Below are positions 26,291 to 35,181 of a stretch of DNA of 64,000 bases, piece after piece. Each line of letters begins with the position of its first letter. Within the stretch, counting starts at the first letter, position 1. A program made the position numbers and the translations under genes. The notes below the pieces were generated by a model. The model made no database searches. It worked only from the letters and a program-made list of their open reading frames with translations, and was not told where the DNA came from. This stretch comes from Methanolinea sp. UBA277 (GTDB taxonomy: Archaea > Halobacteriota > Methanomicrobia > Methanomicrobiales > Methanospirillaceae): positions 18,763 to 82,762 of the forward strand of contig DANP01000016.1 of assembly GCA_002499905.1 (NCBI GenBank). The letters run 5' to 3'.

Positions 26291-27448
26291 ATGCTCGAAA
26301 TCATGGAAGGTTCCCATGCGGTGGCCGAATCGGTCGGCCTGTGCCGCCCTCAGGTCATCGCAGCCTATCCTATCACCCCCCAGACGCACATAGTGGAAGC
26401 TCTCGCCGAGATGGTCGCCAACTGCACGATCGACGCCGAGTACATCACCGTTGAGAGCGAATTTTCAGCTCTTTCCGCCTGCCTCGGAGCCAGTGCGGCG
26501 GGCTCCCGTGTCTACTCGGCTACCACCTCCCAGGGTCTTGCCCTGATGTTCGAGGTCTGCTTTAACTGTGCGGGCATGCGTCTCCCGGTGGTGATGACCA
26601 TCGTGAACCGGGCGCTGGGTGCACCGCTCTCGATCTGGAACGACCATCAGGACTCGGTATCCCTCCGCGACTCAGGGTGGATGCAACTCTATGCAGAGGA
26701 CAACCAGGAAGCCACCGACCTCCACTATATCGCCTACCGGGTCTCCGAGGATCACCGGGTACTCCTGCCCTCGTTTGTCTGCTTCGACGGATTCATTCTC
26801 TCCCATACCTACGAACCGGTGGACATGATCACCCAGGAGCAGGCTGACAGCTACGTGCCGGCGTTCAAGCCGTACCACCGGCTCGATGCCGACGACCCCA
26901 TCAGTTTCGGGCTGTTCGCCTCGCCGGATTACTACATGGAGTTCCGGTACGCCATCGACCAGGCCATGAATCAGGCACGGAGCGTCCTCCCGGAGGCAGG
27001 ACGGGTATTCTCCGAGATGTTCGGCCGCGACTACAGCGGGCTGGTTGAAGAGTATCGGCTGGAAGATGCCGACTGCGCAATCGTGGCCATGGGTTCGATC
27101 TGCGGGACGGTCAAGGATGCGGTGGACGAGATGCGCAACGACGGAAAGAAGGTCGGACTGCTCAAACTCCGGGCATTCCGCCCCTTCCCGGTGAAGGAAG
27201 TGCAGAAAGCCCTCTCCGGGGTGAGTACCGTTGCGGTGCTTGACAAGAATATCTCCCTCGGGTCAAAGGGTGCGGTGGCCCTCGAGATACGGGATGCCCT
27301 CTACGGCTCCCAGATACCGGTGCATGACTACATCATTGCCCTCGGAGGGCGGGACGTGAGAAGGAAGGATATCGCGGCAGTGGTTGCCAGTGCGGAGGCA
27401 GGAAAGGGTGATATCTTCTACGGGCTCCGCGAGGAGGTGCTGAAATGA
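26291..27448 (+). CDS. porA: Pyruvate synthase alpha subunit
   Basis: Alpha subunit with the pyrimidine-binding and transketolase C-terminal-like domains. AAYPITPQTHIVEALAEM, EYITVESEFSALSACLGAS and TTSQGLALMFE are characteristic of the pyruvate enzyme, more than of 2-oxoglutarate or isovalerate paralogues. 385 aa. It overlaps porB by four bases. Confidence 0.95.
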   Translation: MLEIMEGSHAVAESVGLCRPQVIAAYPITPQTHIVEALAEMVANCTIDAEYITVESEFSALSACLGASAAGSRVYSATTSQGLALMFEVCFNCAGMRLPVVMTIVNRALGAPLSIWNDHQDSVSLRDSGWMQLYAEDNQEATDLHYIAYRVSEDHRVLLPSFVCFDGFILSHTYEPVDMITQEQADSYVPAFKPYHRLDADDPISFGLFASPDYYMEFRYAIDQAMNQARSVLPEAGRVFSEMFGRDYSGLVEEYRLEDADCAIVAMGSICGTVKDAVDEMRNDGKKVGLLKLRAFRPFPVKEVQKALSGVSTVAVLDKNISLGSKGAVALEIRDALYGSQIPVHDYIIALGGRDVRRKDIAAVVASAEAGKGDIFYGLREEVLK

Positions 27449-28344
27449 GGGAAGATGAAGCGGCATGCGTGCTCTTTGATGCCGGCCACCGTGCGTGCGG
27501 GGGCTGTGCAGCGGCGATGGCGGCACGCCTCATCCTGGATGCGGCAGGGAAGGATACCATCGTGGTCTCATCCACCGGCTGCATGGAGGTCTTCTCGACT
27601 CCGTACCCGGAGACGGCATGGAACGTCCCCTGGATCCATTCGCTCTTCGAGAACAACTCTGCTGTAGCGTCAGGAATTGAGGCATCCCTGAAGAAGCAGG
27701 GGAGAAAGGAGAAGGTCATTGCGCTCGGAGGCGACGGGGCGACCTTCGATATCGGCATCCTCTGCCTCTCCGGTGCCTTTGAGCGGGGCCATGACTTCAC
27801 CTACATCTGCTACGATAACGAGGCCTACATGAACACCGGCATCCAGCGGTCAGGAGCCACCCCCTACGATGCCAGCACCACCACCAGCCCTGCCGGGAAG
27901 TGCTCGTTTGGAAACAAACGACCCAAGAAGGACCTCCCCGCCATCCTTGCTGCTCACGGCGCACCCTATGTGGCGACGGCATCCATCGCCTACCCGCCGG
28001 ACCTCAAGAAGAAGGTGGAGAAAGCCGTCAACACCCCCGGGCCCTGCTACATCCAGATCCATGCCCCCTGCTGCACCGGATGGGGCTTTGAGGGGGAGAA
28101 GACTATCGCCATCGGGAAGCTCGCCATCGAGACCGGCCTCTGGGTTAACTACGAGATGGAGGAGGGGAAGGTCACGAAGGTGAAGAAGGTTGTCCGGAAA
28201 CCCGTTGAAGAGTACCTTAAAGAGCAGAAGCGGTTCCGGCACCTCTTCAAACCGAAACGGAACGATGCCGAGATCGCCAAGATCCAGGCCATCGCGGACC
28301 GGAACGCCGAGAAGTTCGGGATTGATATCAATCTGAAAAAATAA
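27445..28344 (+). CDS. porB: Pyruvate synthase beta subunit
   Basis: Thiamine-diphosphate-binding subunit, 299 aa. CxGC cluster ligands appear at the start (HRACGGCAAAM), the cofactor motif is GGDGATFDIGILCLSGAFERG with the matching CYDNEAYMNTG, and a third conserved Cys lies in the CCTGWG segment near residue 210. Last gene of porCDAB; only eight bases separate its stop from that of the convergent gene. Confidence 0.95.
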   Translation: MREDEAACVLFDAGHRACGGCAAAMAARLILDAAGKDTIVVSSTGCMEVFSTPYPETAWNVPWIHSLFENNSAVASGIEASLKKQGRKEKVIALGGDGATFDIGILCLSGAFERGHDFTYICYDNEAYMNTGIQRSGATPYDASTTTSPAGKCSFGNKRPKKDLPAILAAHGAPYVATASIAYPPDLKKKVEKAVNTPGPCYIQIHAPCCTGWGFEGEKTIAIGKLAIETGLWVNYEMEEGKVTKVKKVVRKPVEEYLKEQKRFRHLFKPKRNDAEIAKIQAIADRNAEKFGIDINLKK

Positions 28345-28357
28345 CCTCTTTTTTATC
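28342..28357. terminator. Shared T-run between convergent genes
   Basis: AATAACCTCTTTTTTA covers the porB stop and the last codons of the convergent membrane-protein gene. The plus-strand T6 can end por transcription; only short A-runs serve the other direction. Confidence 0.35.
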
Positions 28358-28973
28358 TGCTCTTCTTCTTCCTGGTCAGGAAGAACGGCAGGAGCAGGAC
28401 GATGGCGATGATGATCCAGAACTGCGAAAACCACATCAGCCACAACTCCCGATCCGGAGGATAGAACCGGAGTTCTGCAGAGCGGGTCGAGTTCCAGGTC
28501 ACCAGCAGGGACCCGTCCTTCTCCTCAGATACCACGGCACCGGCGGGGTTGATCACACCGAGAAGCCGGTTCCTGACATCGAGACCGGGCGGAATCTTCA
28601 CCACGACCCGGTACGGCTCGGGAAAGGCGACTACAAGATGGTTCTGGGTGATCGGGCCGGTGTACCGCACCGTGTAGTTCCCGGCAGGAAAGGTGATGAC
28701 GGACCGGTCGCTCCAGGTGAAGTTACAGGAGGAGCAATCTCCGGAGAGGGAGACTCCGGTCACCGGGACCGGGATCCGCTCCCCGAGCAGGCCGACTTCA
28801 GCGAACTCAAACCGGTCCGCATTCTCCACCTGCACCGAACCCTGGTACGCGGTTCCGTTCGGAAAGACCCGGTACTCGGCGGTGAGTGCCAGCGCCGGGG
28901 CGCTGATCAGGAGGACTGCAAGACCGAGAGCAGCGACTGCAGATCGGCATCGATCTCTGTCGGGGCTTCGCAT
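28353..28973 (-). CDS. DUF5803-like exported membrane-anchored protein
   Basis: About 206 aa from ATG 28973: signal peptide (AALGLAVLLISAPALAL), an extracytoplasmic beta-rich domain with a CSSC pair, and one C-terminal transmembrane helix (FWIIIAIVLLLPFFL) followed by RKKKSR. The pattern matches DUF5803, known mostly from methanogens and haloarchaea. The first 67 bases overlap the 3' end of thrC, and no later start codon would keep the signal peptide. Function unknown. Confidence 0.78.
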   Translation of the reverse strand: MRSPDRDRCRSAVAALGLAVLLISAPALALTAEYRVFPNGTAYQGSVQVENADRFEFAEVGLLGERIPVPVTGVSLSGDCSSCNFTWSDRSVITFPAGNYTVRYTGPITQNHLVVAFPEPYRVVVKIPPGLDVRNRLLGVINPAGAVVSEEKDGSLLVTWNSTRSAELRFYPPDRELWLMWFSQFWIIIAIVLLLPFFLTRKKKSR

Positions 28974-30136
28974 TGCCGTATCACCGTCTCCGGGTCCTTC
29001 AGGAGGTGCCCGGTCACCACGCATACCACCCGTTCTGTTCTGTCGATGACCCCTTCCTCGAAAAGTTTGCGGACACCGGCAACTGATGCGGCCGAAGCCG
29101 GTTCCACGCCGATGCCCTCTTTCCGCGCCAGGTCCCGCTGCATCGCGAGAATCTCCTCATCGGTCACCATTTCTGCCGTCCCGCCGGTCTTCCTGATCGC
29201 GGTGAGCGCCTTCTCCGCATTGACCGGGGCACCAATCCGGATCGCGGTGGCAATAGTCTCGGGGCTCCTCTCGGGAACCACTTCAGGGAGTTTTTCGCGG
29301 ATGGCCCGGACCACCGGGCTCGATCCCGCTGCCTGGATTCCGGTCATCATCGGGAGGCGATCGATGAGCCCGAGGGCGAGGAGTTCGGAGAGCCCTTTGT
29401 GAACCGCCGAGATATTGCCGGCATTGCCGACAGGGAGCACCAGCCTGTCCGGGACCCCGCCGAGCTGGTCGACCGCTTCAAATCCGATGGTCTTCTGCCC
29501 CTCGAGCCGGAACGGGTTGATCGAGTTCAGCAGGTAGAGCCCGTGGGAGAGGCAGAGCTCCTGCGTCATCTCCAGTGCCCGGTCAAAGTTTCCCCGGATG
29601 GAGATGACCTTTGCCCCGTGCATGAGGGCCTGGGCCACCTTCCCGAGGGCTACCTTGCCGGCCGGAAGGAGCACCACGGCAGGGATCCCGGCTTTTGCTG
29701 CGTAGGCGGCAAGGCTTGCCGAAGTATTCCCGGTGCTTGCACACGCCACCGTGGTCATTCCGAGCTGGAGGGCCATGCTCACCCCCACGGTCATGCCCCG
29801 ATCCTTAAACGATCCGGTGGGGTTCATACCCTCGTGCTTCGCATAAAGGTGGGGAAGCCCGATCTCCTTCCCGATCCGCTCCAGGTGATAGAGCGGGGTC
29901 CCCCCTTCCTGGAGGGTGACCGGGGGAATGGTCACCGGGAGCAGTTCGCGGTACCGCCAGACCGAGAGCGGCCGGCGGTTCCATACCTCACGCTGCACGG
30001 TGATGGAATCCAGATCGTACTCGACTGCAAGGAGATGACCGCAGCTCCGGCAGGTATAGATGATCTCGTCAGGCCTGTACGATTCGCCACAGTTCACGCA
30101 GGTGAGGCGATACATGCCTACAGCTTGGGTGCTCAT
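28907..30136 (-). CDS. thrC: Threonine synthase
   Basis: PLP enzyme making threonine from O-phosphohomoserine. The N-terminal CVNCGESYRPDEIIYTCRSCG is the zinc-ribbon-like start of archaeal ThrC. The PLP lysine is in NPTGSFKDRGM, with the phosphate cup in VGNAGN and the SSTG-like CASTGNTSASLAAYAA. ATG 30136 and ATG 30115 (MYRLTC) are both possible starts; the second fits homologues slightly better. 409 aa in the longer form. Confidence 0.94.
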   Translation of the reverse strand: MSTQAVGMYRLTCVNCGESYRPDEIIYTCRSCGHLLAVEYDLDSITVQREVWNRRPLSVWRYRELLPVTIPPVTLQEGGTPLYHLERIGKEIGLPHLYAKHEGMNPTGSFKDRGMTVGVSMALQLGMTTVACASTGNTSASLAAYAAKAGIPAVVLLPAGKVALGKVAQALMHGAKVISIRGNFDRALEMTQELCLSHGLYLLNSINPFRLEGQKTIGFEAVDQLGGVPDRLVLPVGNAGNISAVHKGLSELLALGLIDRLPMMTGIQAAGSSPVVRAIREKLPEVVPERSPETIATAIRIGAPVNAEKALTAIRKTGGTAEMVTDEEILAMQRDLARKEGIGVEPASAASVAGVRKLFEEGVIDRTERVVCVVTGHLLKDPETVIRQCEAPTEIDADLQSLLSVLQSS

Positions 30137-30185
30137 TCCTCATATACGCGAGGGATCCGACCGGTGGTAACCCGGGGATAAGGAC

Positions 30186-30986
30186 TTATTCCCCGCTTCC
30201 GGCCCCATGGAGGCGGGTATACATGTGCGGGTTCCGGTCCCGGGCTACCGGGAACGCCTCCCTGATCTGATCAACGGTATCGCGATCCAGGGAAACGGGA
30301 AATGCGGTTTCACCGGAACCTGCTTCTGCGATGACCATCCCCGAGGGATCGGATGCAAGGGAGTGTCCGTTGTAGGAATCGACCGGTGTGGTTCCGGCGG
30401 TATTGACCCCGATAACGTACATCTGGTGCTCGAGGGCCCGGGCCCGGATGAAGAGCTCCCAGTGCCCGATCCGGGATGCGGGCCAGGCAGCAGGGACGAT
30501 CATGGCATGAACTCCCTTCCGGGCATAGGCAGAGAAGAGCTCGGAGAACCTGAGGTCATAGCAGATGGCGATGCCGAATGACATCCCCCCAAGGGGGAAT
30601 ATGCCGGTAGAGTAACCGGGTACATAGTATTCGTCTTCATGGCCCGGGGTGAAGAGGTGGCACTTCGCATAGGAGGCAAGCTCATCCCCGTTCCTGTCGA
30701 CCACGATGCATACATTCCGCGGTCCCGTTCCGGATGCTTCCCGGAACGACCCGAGGATGGCGATGCCGTATTCCCGTGCAAGATCCCGGAGGGTGGAGAC
30801 GACGGGGCCGGATCGGTCCTGGACGTGCATTCGCGATGCCGGATCCCAGCCGGTGGCGAACTGTTCGGGGAAGCAGATGAGGGACCCTCCCTGGTCGGCA
30901 CCCTCTCTGATGAACGGCTCCGCCTTTCTCAGGGTTGCTGCAGGATCTTCCCAGATGCTCCCTATCTGCGCTCCGAAGATCTTCAT
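30186..30986 (-). CDS. Carbon-nitrogen hydrolase (nitrilase superfamily, omega-amidase-like)
   Basis: The Glu-Lys-Cys triad is visible: CFPEQFATGW, YAKCHLFTPG and AICYDLRFSELF. The 266-residue length and the FTPGHEDEYY and WPASRIGHWE segments resemble the omega-amidase/Nit2-like group of small amidases. Cytoplasmic; likely hydrolyses a small amide or deaminated metabolite such as a 2-oxoacid amide, but the substrate is uncertain. It is 49 bases upstream of thrC in the same direction. Confidence 0.9.
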   Translation of the reverse strand: MKIFGAQIGSIWEDPAATLRKAEPFIREGADQGGSLICFPEQFATGWDPASRMHVQDRSGPVVSTLRDLAREYGIAILGSFREASGTGPRNVCIVVDRNGDELASYAKCHLFTPGHEDEYYVPGYSTGIFPLGGMSFGIAICYDLRFSELFSAYARKGVHAMIVPAAWPASRIGHWELFIRARALEHQMYVIGVNTAGTTPVDSYNGHSLASDPSGMVIAEAGSGETAFPVSLDRDTVDQIREAFPVARDRNPHMYTRLHGAGSGE

Positions 30987-31033
30987 CAGGAGGAATTGGA
31001 GCGGGGGTTATGTGAGCTTTTCGGCATACCTGA

Positions 31034-31678
31034 TCACCCGGACAGGACCGGGAAGGCCGAGACGAGACCGTTGATGACGAACTGGACGGCGATGGCGATC
31101 AGCAGCATTCCCATCAGCCGGTTGATGGCCCGGAATTCCTTCTGGCCGACCCTGGACACGATCGATTCCGAGCGGACCATCATCAGGTAGGTGAGGAGGA
31201 TGGCGACCAGGATCGATACGAGGATCATCGCCATGCCGGGGATTGAACCCGTCGCCTCGCTCATGAGCACGATGGTAGTGGTGATCGCCCCCGGCCCGGC
31301 GATCATGGGGATGGCCAGTGGGGTTACCGAGATATCCTCGGCCTCTATGCTCTCGTACTTCTCCGTCGCCGTCAGCTTGGTGCGGGAGGTCCGGGCATAC
31401 ACCATCTCCATTCCGATCACGAAGAGGAGGATTCCCCCGCCGATACGGAAGGCATCGATGGTGATCCCGAAGAGCTGGAGTATGAGTCCGCCGACCAGGG
31501 CAAAGACAATCAGGGTGAGGAGAGCATACCGGCAGGACTCCTTTGCCACAACCCGTCGGGCCTGAGGAGTCATCCCCGGGGTCAGGGTCACGTAGGTAAG
31601 GGTCGCTCCCAGGGGATTGACGATAATGATGATCGAGGAGAGGGAGAGAAGGGCAAACGTGACCACATCCCCTGTCAT
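31034..31678 (-). CDS. MarC family (UPF0056) integral membrane protein
   Basis: A 214-residue protein with six hydrophobic segments. IVNPLGATLTYVTLTPGMTPQARR and TPLAIPMIAGPGAITTTIVLM are the two signature stretches of the MarC/UPF0056 family. The family was once linked to multidrug resistance but its transport function is not established. It follows ndk on the minus strand by about 50 bases. Confidence 0.9.
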   Translation of the reverse strand: MTGDVVTFALLSLSSIIIIVNPLGATLTYVTLTPGMTPQARRVVAKESCRYALLTLIVFALVGGLILQLFGITIDAFRIGGGILLFVIGMEMVYARTSRTKLTATEKYESIEAEDISVTPLAIPMIAGPGAITTTIVLMSEATGSIPGMAMILVSILVAILLTYLMMVRSESIVSRVGQKEFRAINRLMGMLLIAIAVQFVINGLVSAFPVLSG

Positions 31679-31729
31679 ACAGGGTGATGAGACCGGGATA
31701 AAAAAGAATCTTTCCTGTCTGCTGCAGGA

Positions 31730-32179
31730 TCACTCGTACAGGAAAGTCTCGTCGGCCCGCTTGTACGAGCAGAGCTCGTCGGGTGAGAAGTGGATACCGA
31801 TCTCCCGCCGGGCGCTTTCCGGTGAATCGGAGGCATGTACCACGTTCCTCCCGATATCCATGGCGAAGTCTCCCCGGATGGTTCCCGGAGCCGCCTCGGC
31901 AGGGTTGGTGGCCCCGACCAGGGTCCTGACCACCGGTACCACGTTCCTCCCCTCCCAGACCATCAGGAAACAGGGCCCGCTGGTGATATAGTGCCGCAGC
32001 GAGGGGAAGAAGGGCTTTTCAAGGTGCTCACGGTACTGTTCCATCACCCGTTTTTCCGGGAGCCTCTCAAGCCGGGCAGCGACCAGCTGCAGACCTTTTC
32101 GTTCAAGGCGTGCAATGACGTCTCCGATCAGCCCGCGGGCAACTCCGTCGGGCTTGATCATTACGAAGGTCTGGTCCAT
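31730..32179 (-). CDS. ndk: Nucleoside diphosphate kinase
   Basis: Balances NTP pools by phosphate exchange through a phospho-histidine. The catalytic His is in GRNVVHASDSPESARREI, with MIKPDGVARGLIGDVI at the N-terminus and GPCFLMVWEGRNVV in the middle. 149 aa. It closes the L7Ae-S28e-L24e-Ndk operon, a common archaeal arrangement. Confidence 0.96.
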   Translation of the reverse strand: MDQTFVMIKPDGVARGLIGDVIARLERKGLQLVAARLERLPEKRVMEQYREHLEKPFFPSLRHYITSGPCFLMVWEGRNVVPVVRTLVGATNPAEAAPGTIRGDFAMDIGRNVVHASDSPESARREIGIHFSPDELCSYKRADETFLYE

Positions 32180-32185
32180 AACACC

Positions 32186-32386
32186 TTACTCCTTTCCCAT
32201 CGCCTTCCGGCCTGCCTTTGTCCAGGGAACCCGCCGGGGTGCGCGACCGAGCCGGAAGTTGTTCTCGCACTTGGAGCTGCAGAAATAGAAGATGGAGCCG
32301 TCTTTCCGCACGAAGAGCTTCCCGGTGCCCGGTTCGATCGCCTCCCCGCAGAAACTACAGTTCTTCCGCTCTACCATCTCTTTCAC
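32186..32386 (-). CDS. rpl24e: Ribosomal protein L24e
   Basis: A 66-residue large-subunit protein with the zinc motif CSFCGEAI...CSSKCENNF (CxxC and CxxxC) and the basic FRLGRAPRRVPWT tail seen in archaeal L24e. It overlaps rps28e by four bases and is six bases from ndk. Confidence 0.95.
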   Translation of the reverse strand: MKEMVERKNCSFCGEAIEPGTGKLFVRKDGSIFYFCSSKCENNFRLGRAPRRVPWTKAGRKAMGKE

Positions 32387-32592
32387 CGCCTCGAGAGCTT
32401 CTTTGCCTCACGCTCGGTCTCAAGGAGCATCAGGACGTCCCCTTCACGGATGGGACCCACCGTGTTCCGGGTGATGATACGCCCCTTGTTGGGCCCATCG
32501 AGGATCCGGCACTTCACCTGCATCGCTTCCCCATGCATCCCGGTGGAGCCGATCACCTCAATCACTTCAGCGGGAGTACCTTCGTTGGCCAT
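32383..32592 (-). CDS. rps28e: Ribosomal protein S28e
   Basis: A 69-residue small-subunit protein. The OB-fold strand pattern PAEVIEVIGSTGMHGEAMQV, the GRIITRNTVGPIREGDVLML core and the LLETEREAK tail are standard S28e. Seven bases after rpl7ae in the same operon. Confidence 0.96.
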   Translation of the reverse strand: MANEGTPAEVIEVIGSTGMHGEAMQVKCRILDGPNKGRIITRNTVGPIREGDVLMLLETEREAKKLSRR

Positions 32593-32599
32593 GGTCCTC

Positions 32600-32968
32600 T
32601 CACGCTCTCATATCACTGATTTGCTTGGCGATCTCGTCGATGAGATCCTTTGCCTTGCCGGGCTTGACAATTGCAGCAGCAGTGGATCCGACTTCGAGCC
32701 CGCTCGCGGCCCCGATATCATTCTGTTTGTTGATAAACAGGTAGGGGATTTTCTTCTCTTCGCAGAGTGGGCCCAGATGCATCACAATCTCTTCCGGCTC
32801 CACATCTCCGCCAATGAGAACCAGTGCAGCGAGACTCCTCTCGATTGCTTTCGTCGCCTCGTTTGCACCCTTCTTGATCTTGCCGGTGTCCCTGGCAATC
32901 TCAAGAGCCTCGAGCGCTTTATTCTGAATCTCTTCAGAAACCTCGAATTTCATGTACGTCTTAGCCAT
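32600..32968 (-). CDS. rpl7ae: Ribosomal protein L7Ae
   Basis: Binds kink-turns in 23S rRNA and in C/D and H/ACA guide RNAs and RNase P. The core KKGANEATKAIERSLAALVLIGGDVEPEEIVMHLGPLCEEK is diagnostic. 122 aa. GAGGTGAG sits just upstream of the ATG, and TTTATTTC near 33056-33069 (minus strand) is the likely operon promoter. Confidence 0.97.
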   Translation of the reverse strand: MAKTYMKFEVSEEIQNKALEALEIARDTGKIKKGANEATKAIERSLAALVLIGGDVEPEEIVMHLGPLCEEKKIPYLFINKQNDIGAASGLEVGSTAAAIVKPGKAKDLIDEIAKQISDMRA

Positions 32969-33093
32969 AACTCACCTCATTCAGGAGTAGCGTAGTCTCC
33001 CTCATCACTCATCAGTCAGTAACGACGATGTAGCCATATCAATTCGACAGGAACGGAAATAAAGGTTTGTGACCCGGCCCTGTACACGAGATT

Positions 33094-35181
33094 TCAGTCG
33101 GAGATCTGGTAGATCTGTACCCCTGAATGGTTATAAATGAGGGGGAGGCCCGCTTCCTCCACCCGCACCGTATACCGTTCCCTCTCCGCATCCCCGACAT
33201 AGAGGAGTGTTGCGTTGTATTTCGCCATCAGGGCACGCGTCTGTTCCGGATCTTCGTAGATGAGCCTGATATCGTTCGTCCGCTCCCCGAACCATCCGTC
33301 AGCGCGCCACATGTACTCGTGGAAGGGCATCCCGATAATGGCCGGAATTCCGGTGAACGAGGAGATGCGCGAGTAGTAGGTGTAATCACCCCCTTCGGCT
33401 TCCACGATCCCGGATATGCCATCGAGCGAGCGGAGATAGGCAACCGCTTCCGCATCTCCCGGGTGGGCGGAGGAAAGGTATGCCAGGCCATCGAGGGTGT
33501 TATCGCGGTACTGGTAGTCGAAGGTGACGGTGAGGGGTGTGAGGAGGAAGAGCATGACGGCAACGATCAGGACCGCCCGCTGCAGGTGCGGAGGGAGTGC
33601 CAGACGGGATTGCACAGGGGTGAGCAGGGTTGCGGCCATGGAGAATCCCGAGGCACCCATCAGGAGCCAGGCCGGGAGATAGAATTTGAAGACAGTATTC
33701 ATCCGGTAGTAGGTCTCCCCCATGTTGTCCTTCAGGTACAGGAACTCGCAGAGGATGACGACCAGAAGCCCGAAGATGGCCAGCAGATCAGCGGGATCCC
33801 GCTTTTTCTTTGTCAGGAAGTATACCAGCGGAAGAGCGGCAATCCCGGCTGATGCATACCCCGCCAGCGCGAACGGCACCGGGGTAATGAGCAGGTACGG
33901 GCGCTTTACGATCTCCCGATGCAGGACGATGAGGAACAGGGCGATAAAGATCCCGTGAACCAGAAGAAAGGCGGAGACCGGCGTGGGAGTATGGACGAGG
34001 CCGACCCCCTGGATTCCCCGGGTGTTCATCTGCAGGTAGAAGGGGAGGTAGAGCAGGACCGAAATGAGCGGGACAAAGACGAGGAAACTCCAGTCCCTCA
34101 GGAGCAGACCGCTTTTCTCCCCATCCTCTTCCCTGTCCGGTATAGGGAACCGCCCCAGGATGCCGCCACTCCCTTCCGGAGCAGGGTCGGCGGGGGACCT
34201 GCCCTGGTACCAGATCAGGAGGCCGAATACCACCGTCACCGGGGCATAGAGGATCACGTCCCAGGTGTTGATGAGCGGCATGGAACCGAGGGAGAGAGCG
34301 GCAAGCACGATCAGGACCAGGCGTCTCTCTCTCCCGGAATCCTTCCACTGCAGCAGGGCATAGACGAGGATGAAGATCAGGAACACCTGGTTGAAGATGG
34401 AGATCACGTGGGCATGGAGATCCCCCCATACGAAGGAGAAGATCGGGTACTCATTGATGGCATTGGGAACGGTCCTGGTGCTGTCCCAGAGGACCGATCC
34501 CAGCGCCTTGCCCTGGAGCAGGTTCCAGATAAAAGAGGGGTTCACGACGAGCAGGGTCAGGAGGGGGAGCCACCGCATACGCCCGGTGAGCAGGTGGGCG
34601 AGGGCATACATCAAGACTGCAGCATTCGCGAGTACGGTGGGGAGGGCGAGGTTGAACACCACGGGGGAGGGGATGGTGCTCACGACCCCGAGTGCACCGA
34701 ACATCCAGTACCCGAGGTAGTAGTAGACGTTGAGGAACCCTCCGGCAAACCAGGGGTCGAGCGGCGGGACCACAGGGACCCTCATGACCGAGGCGAGCAT
34801 TGCGTGATCCATGAACTTCTCGGCGTAGGATATGCTCGGGTTGACGAACCGGAGCTCGAGCATGAAGAGGAAGAAGATCAAAAAGACCAGTATCCACCGC
34901 CACTGGCCGGCGAAAGAGTTCCGGGTGTACTGCCGTTTGTACAGGAAGAGCCCGAAGAGGATGATGAACGGCACAAGGGCTGCCTGGAGAGGGAGGTGGA
35001 GGAGCCCGCAGTACCAGGAGATGAGGGTGAAAGTGAGCAGGGAGACGGGGAACGAGACCGGATAGGAAAATTCCCGGAGTGCCGGGCGGAGCGCGGGCCA
35101 GACCGAGAGCTGGAGAAAGACGAGGAGGGCCAGCCAGCCGAGCACAGAGAGGATCTGGAGTTCAGTCTCCAGCCCCGTCAC
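33094..35181 (-). CDS. DUF2298 polytopic membrane protein
   Basis: A 695-residue protein with more than a dozen hydrophobic segments, starting at GTG 35181, 20 bases inside the end of the upstream gene. The conserved segments RFVNPSISYAEKFMDHAML, PPLDPWFAGGFLNVYYYLGYW and FPIFSFVWGDLHAHVIS-like EYPIFSFVWGDLHAHV are typical of DUF2298, a family with the oligosaccharyltransferase/GT-C architecture. A soluble C-terminal portion (~590-695) lies outside. It ends an operon of envelope genes, so a role in lipid-linked sugar transfer is inferred. Confidence 0.9.
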   Translation of the reverse strand: MTGLETELQILSVLGWLALLVFLQLSVWPALRPALREFSYPVSFPVSLLTFTLISWYCGLLHLPLQAALVPFIILFGLFLYKRQYTRNSFAGQWRWILVFLIFFLFMLELRFVNPSISYAEKFMDHAMLASVMRVPVVPPLDPWFAGGFLNVYYYLGYWMFGALGVVSTIPSPVVFNLALPTVLANAAVLMYALAHLLTGRMRWLPLLTLLVVNPSFIWNLLQGKALGSVLWDSTRTVPNAINEYPIFSFVWGDLHAHVISIFNQVFLIFILVYALLQWKDSGRERRLVLIVLAALSLGSMPLINTWDVILYAPVTVVFGLLIWYQGRSPADPAPEGSGGILGRFPIPDREEDGEKSGLLLRDWSFLVFVPLISVLLYLPFYLQMNTRGIQGVGLVHTPTPVSAFLLVHGIFIALFLIVLHREIVKRPYLLITPVPFALAGYASAGIAALPLVYFLTKKKRDPADLLAIFGLLVVILCEFLYLKDNMGETYYRMNTVFKFYLPAWLLMGASGFSMAATLLTPVQSRLALPPHLQRAVLIVAVMLFLLTPLTVTFDYQYRDNTLDGLAYLSSAHPGDAEAVAYLRSLDGISGIVEAEGGDYTYYSRISSFTGIPAIIGMPFHEYMWRADGWFGERTNDIRLIYEDPEQTRALMAKYNATLLYVGDAERERYTVRVEEAGLPLIYNHSGVQIYQISD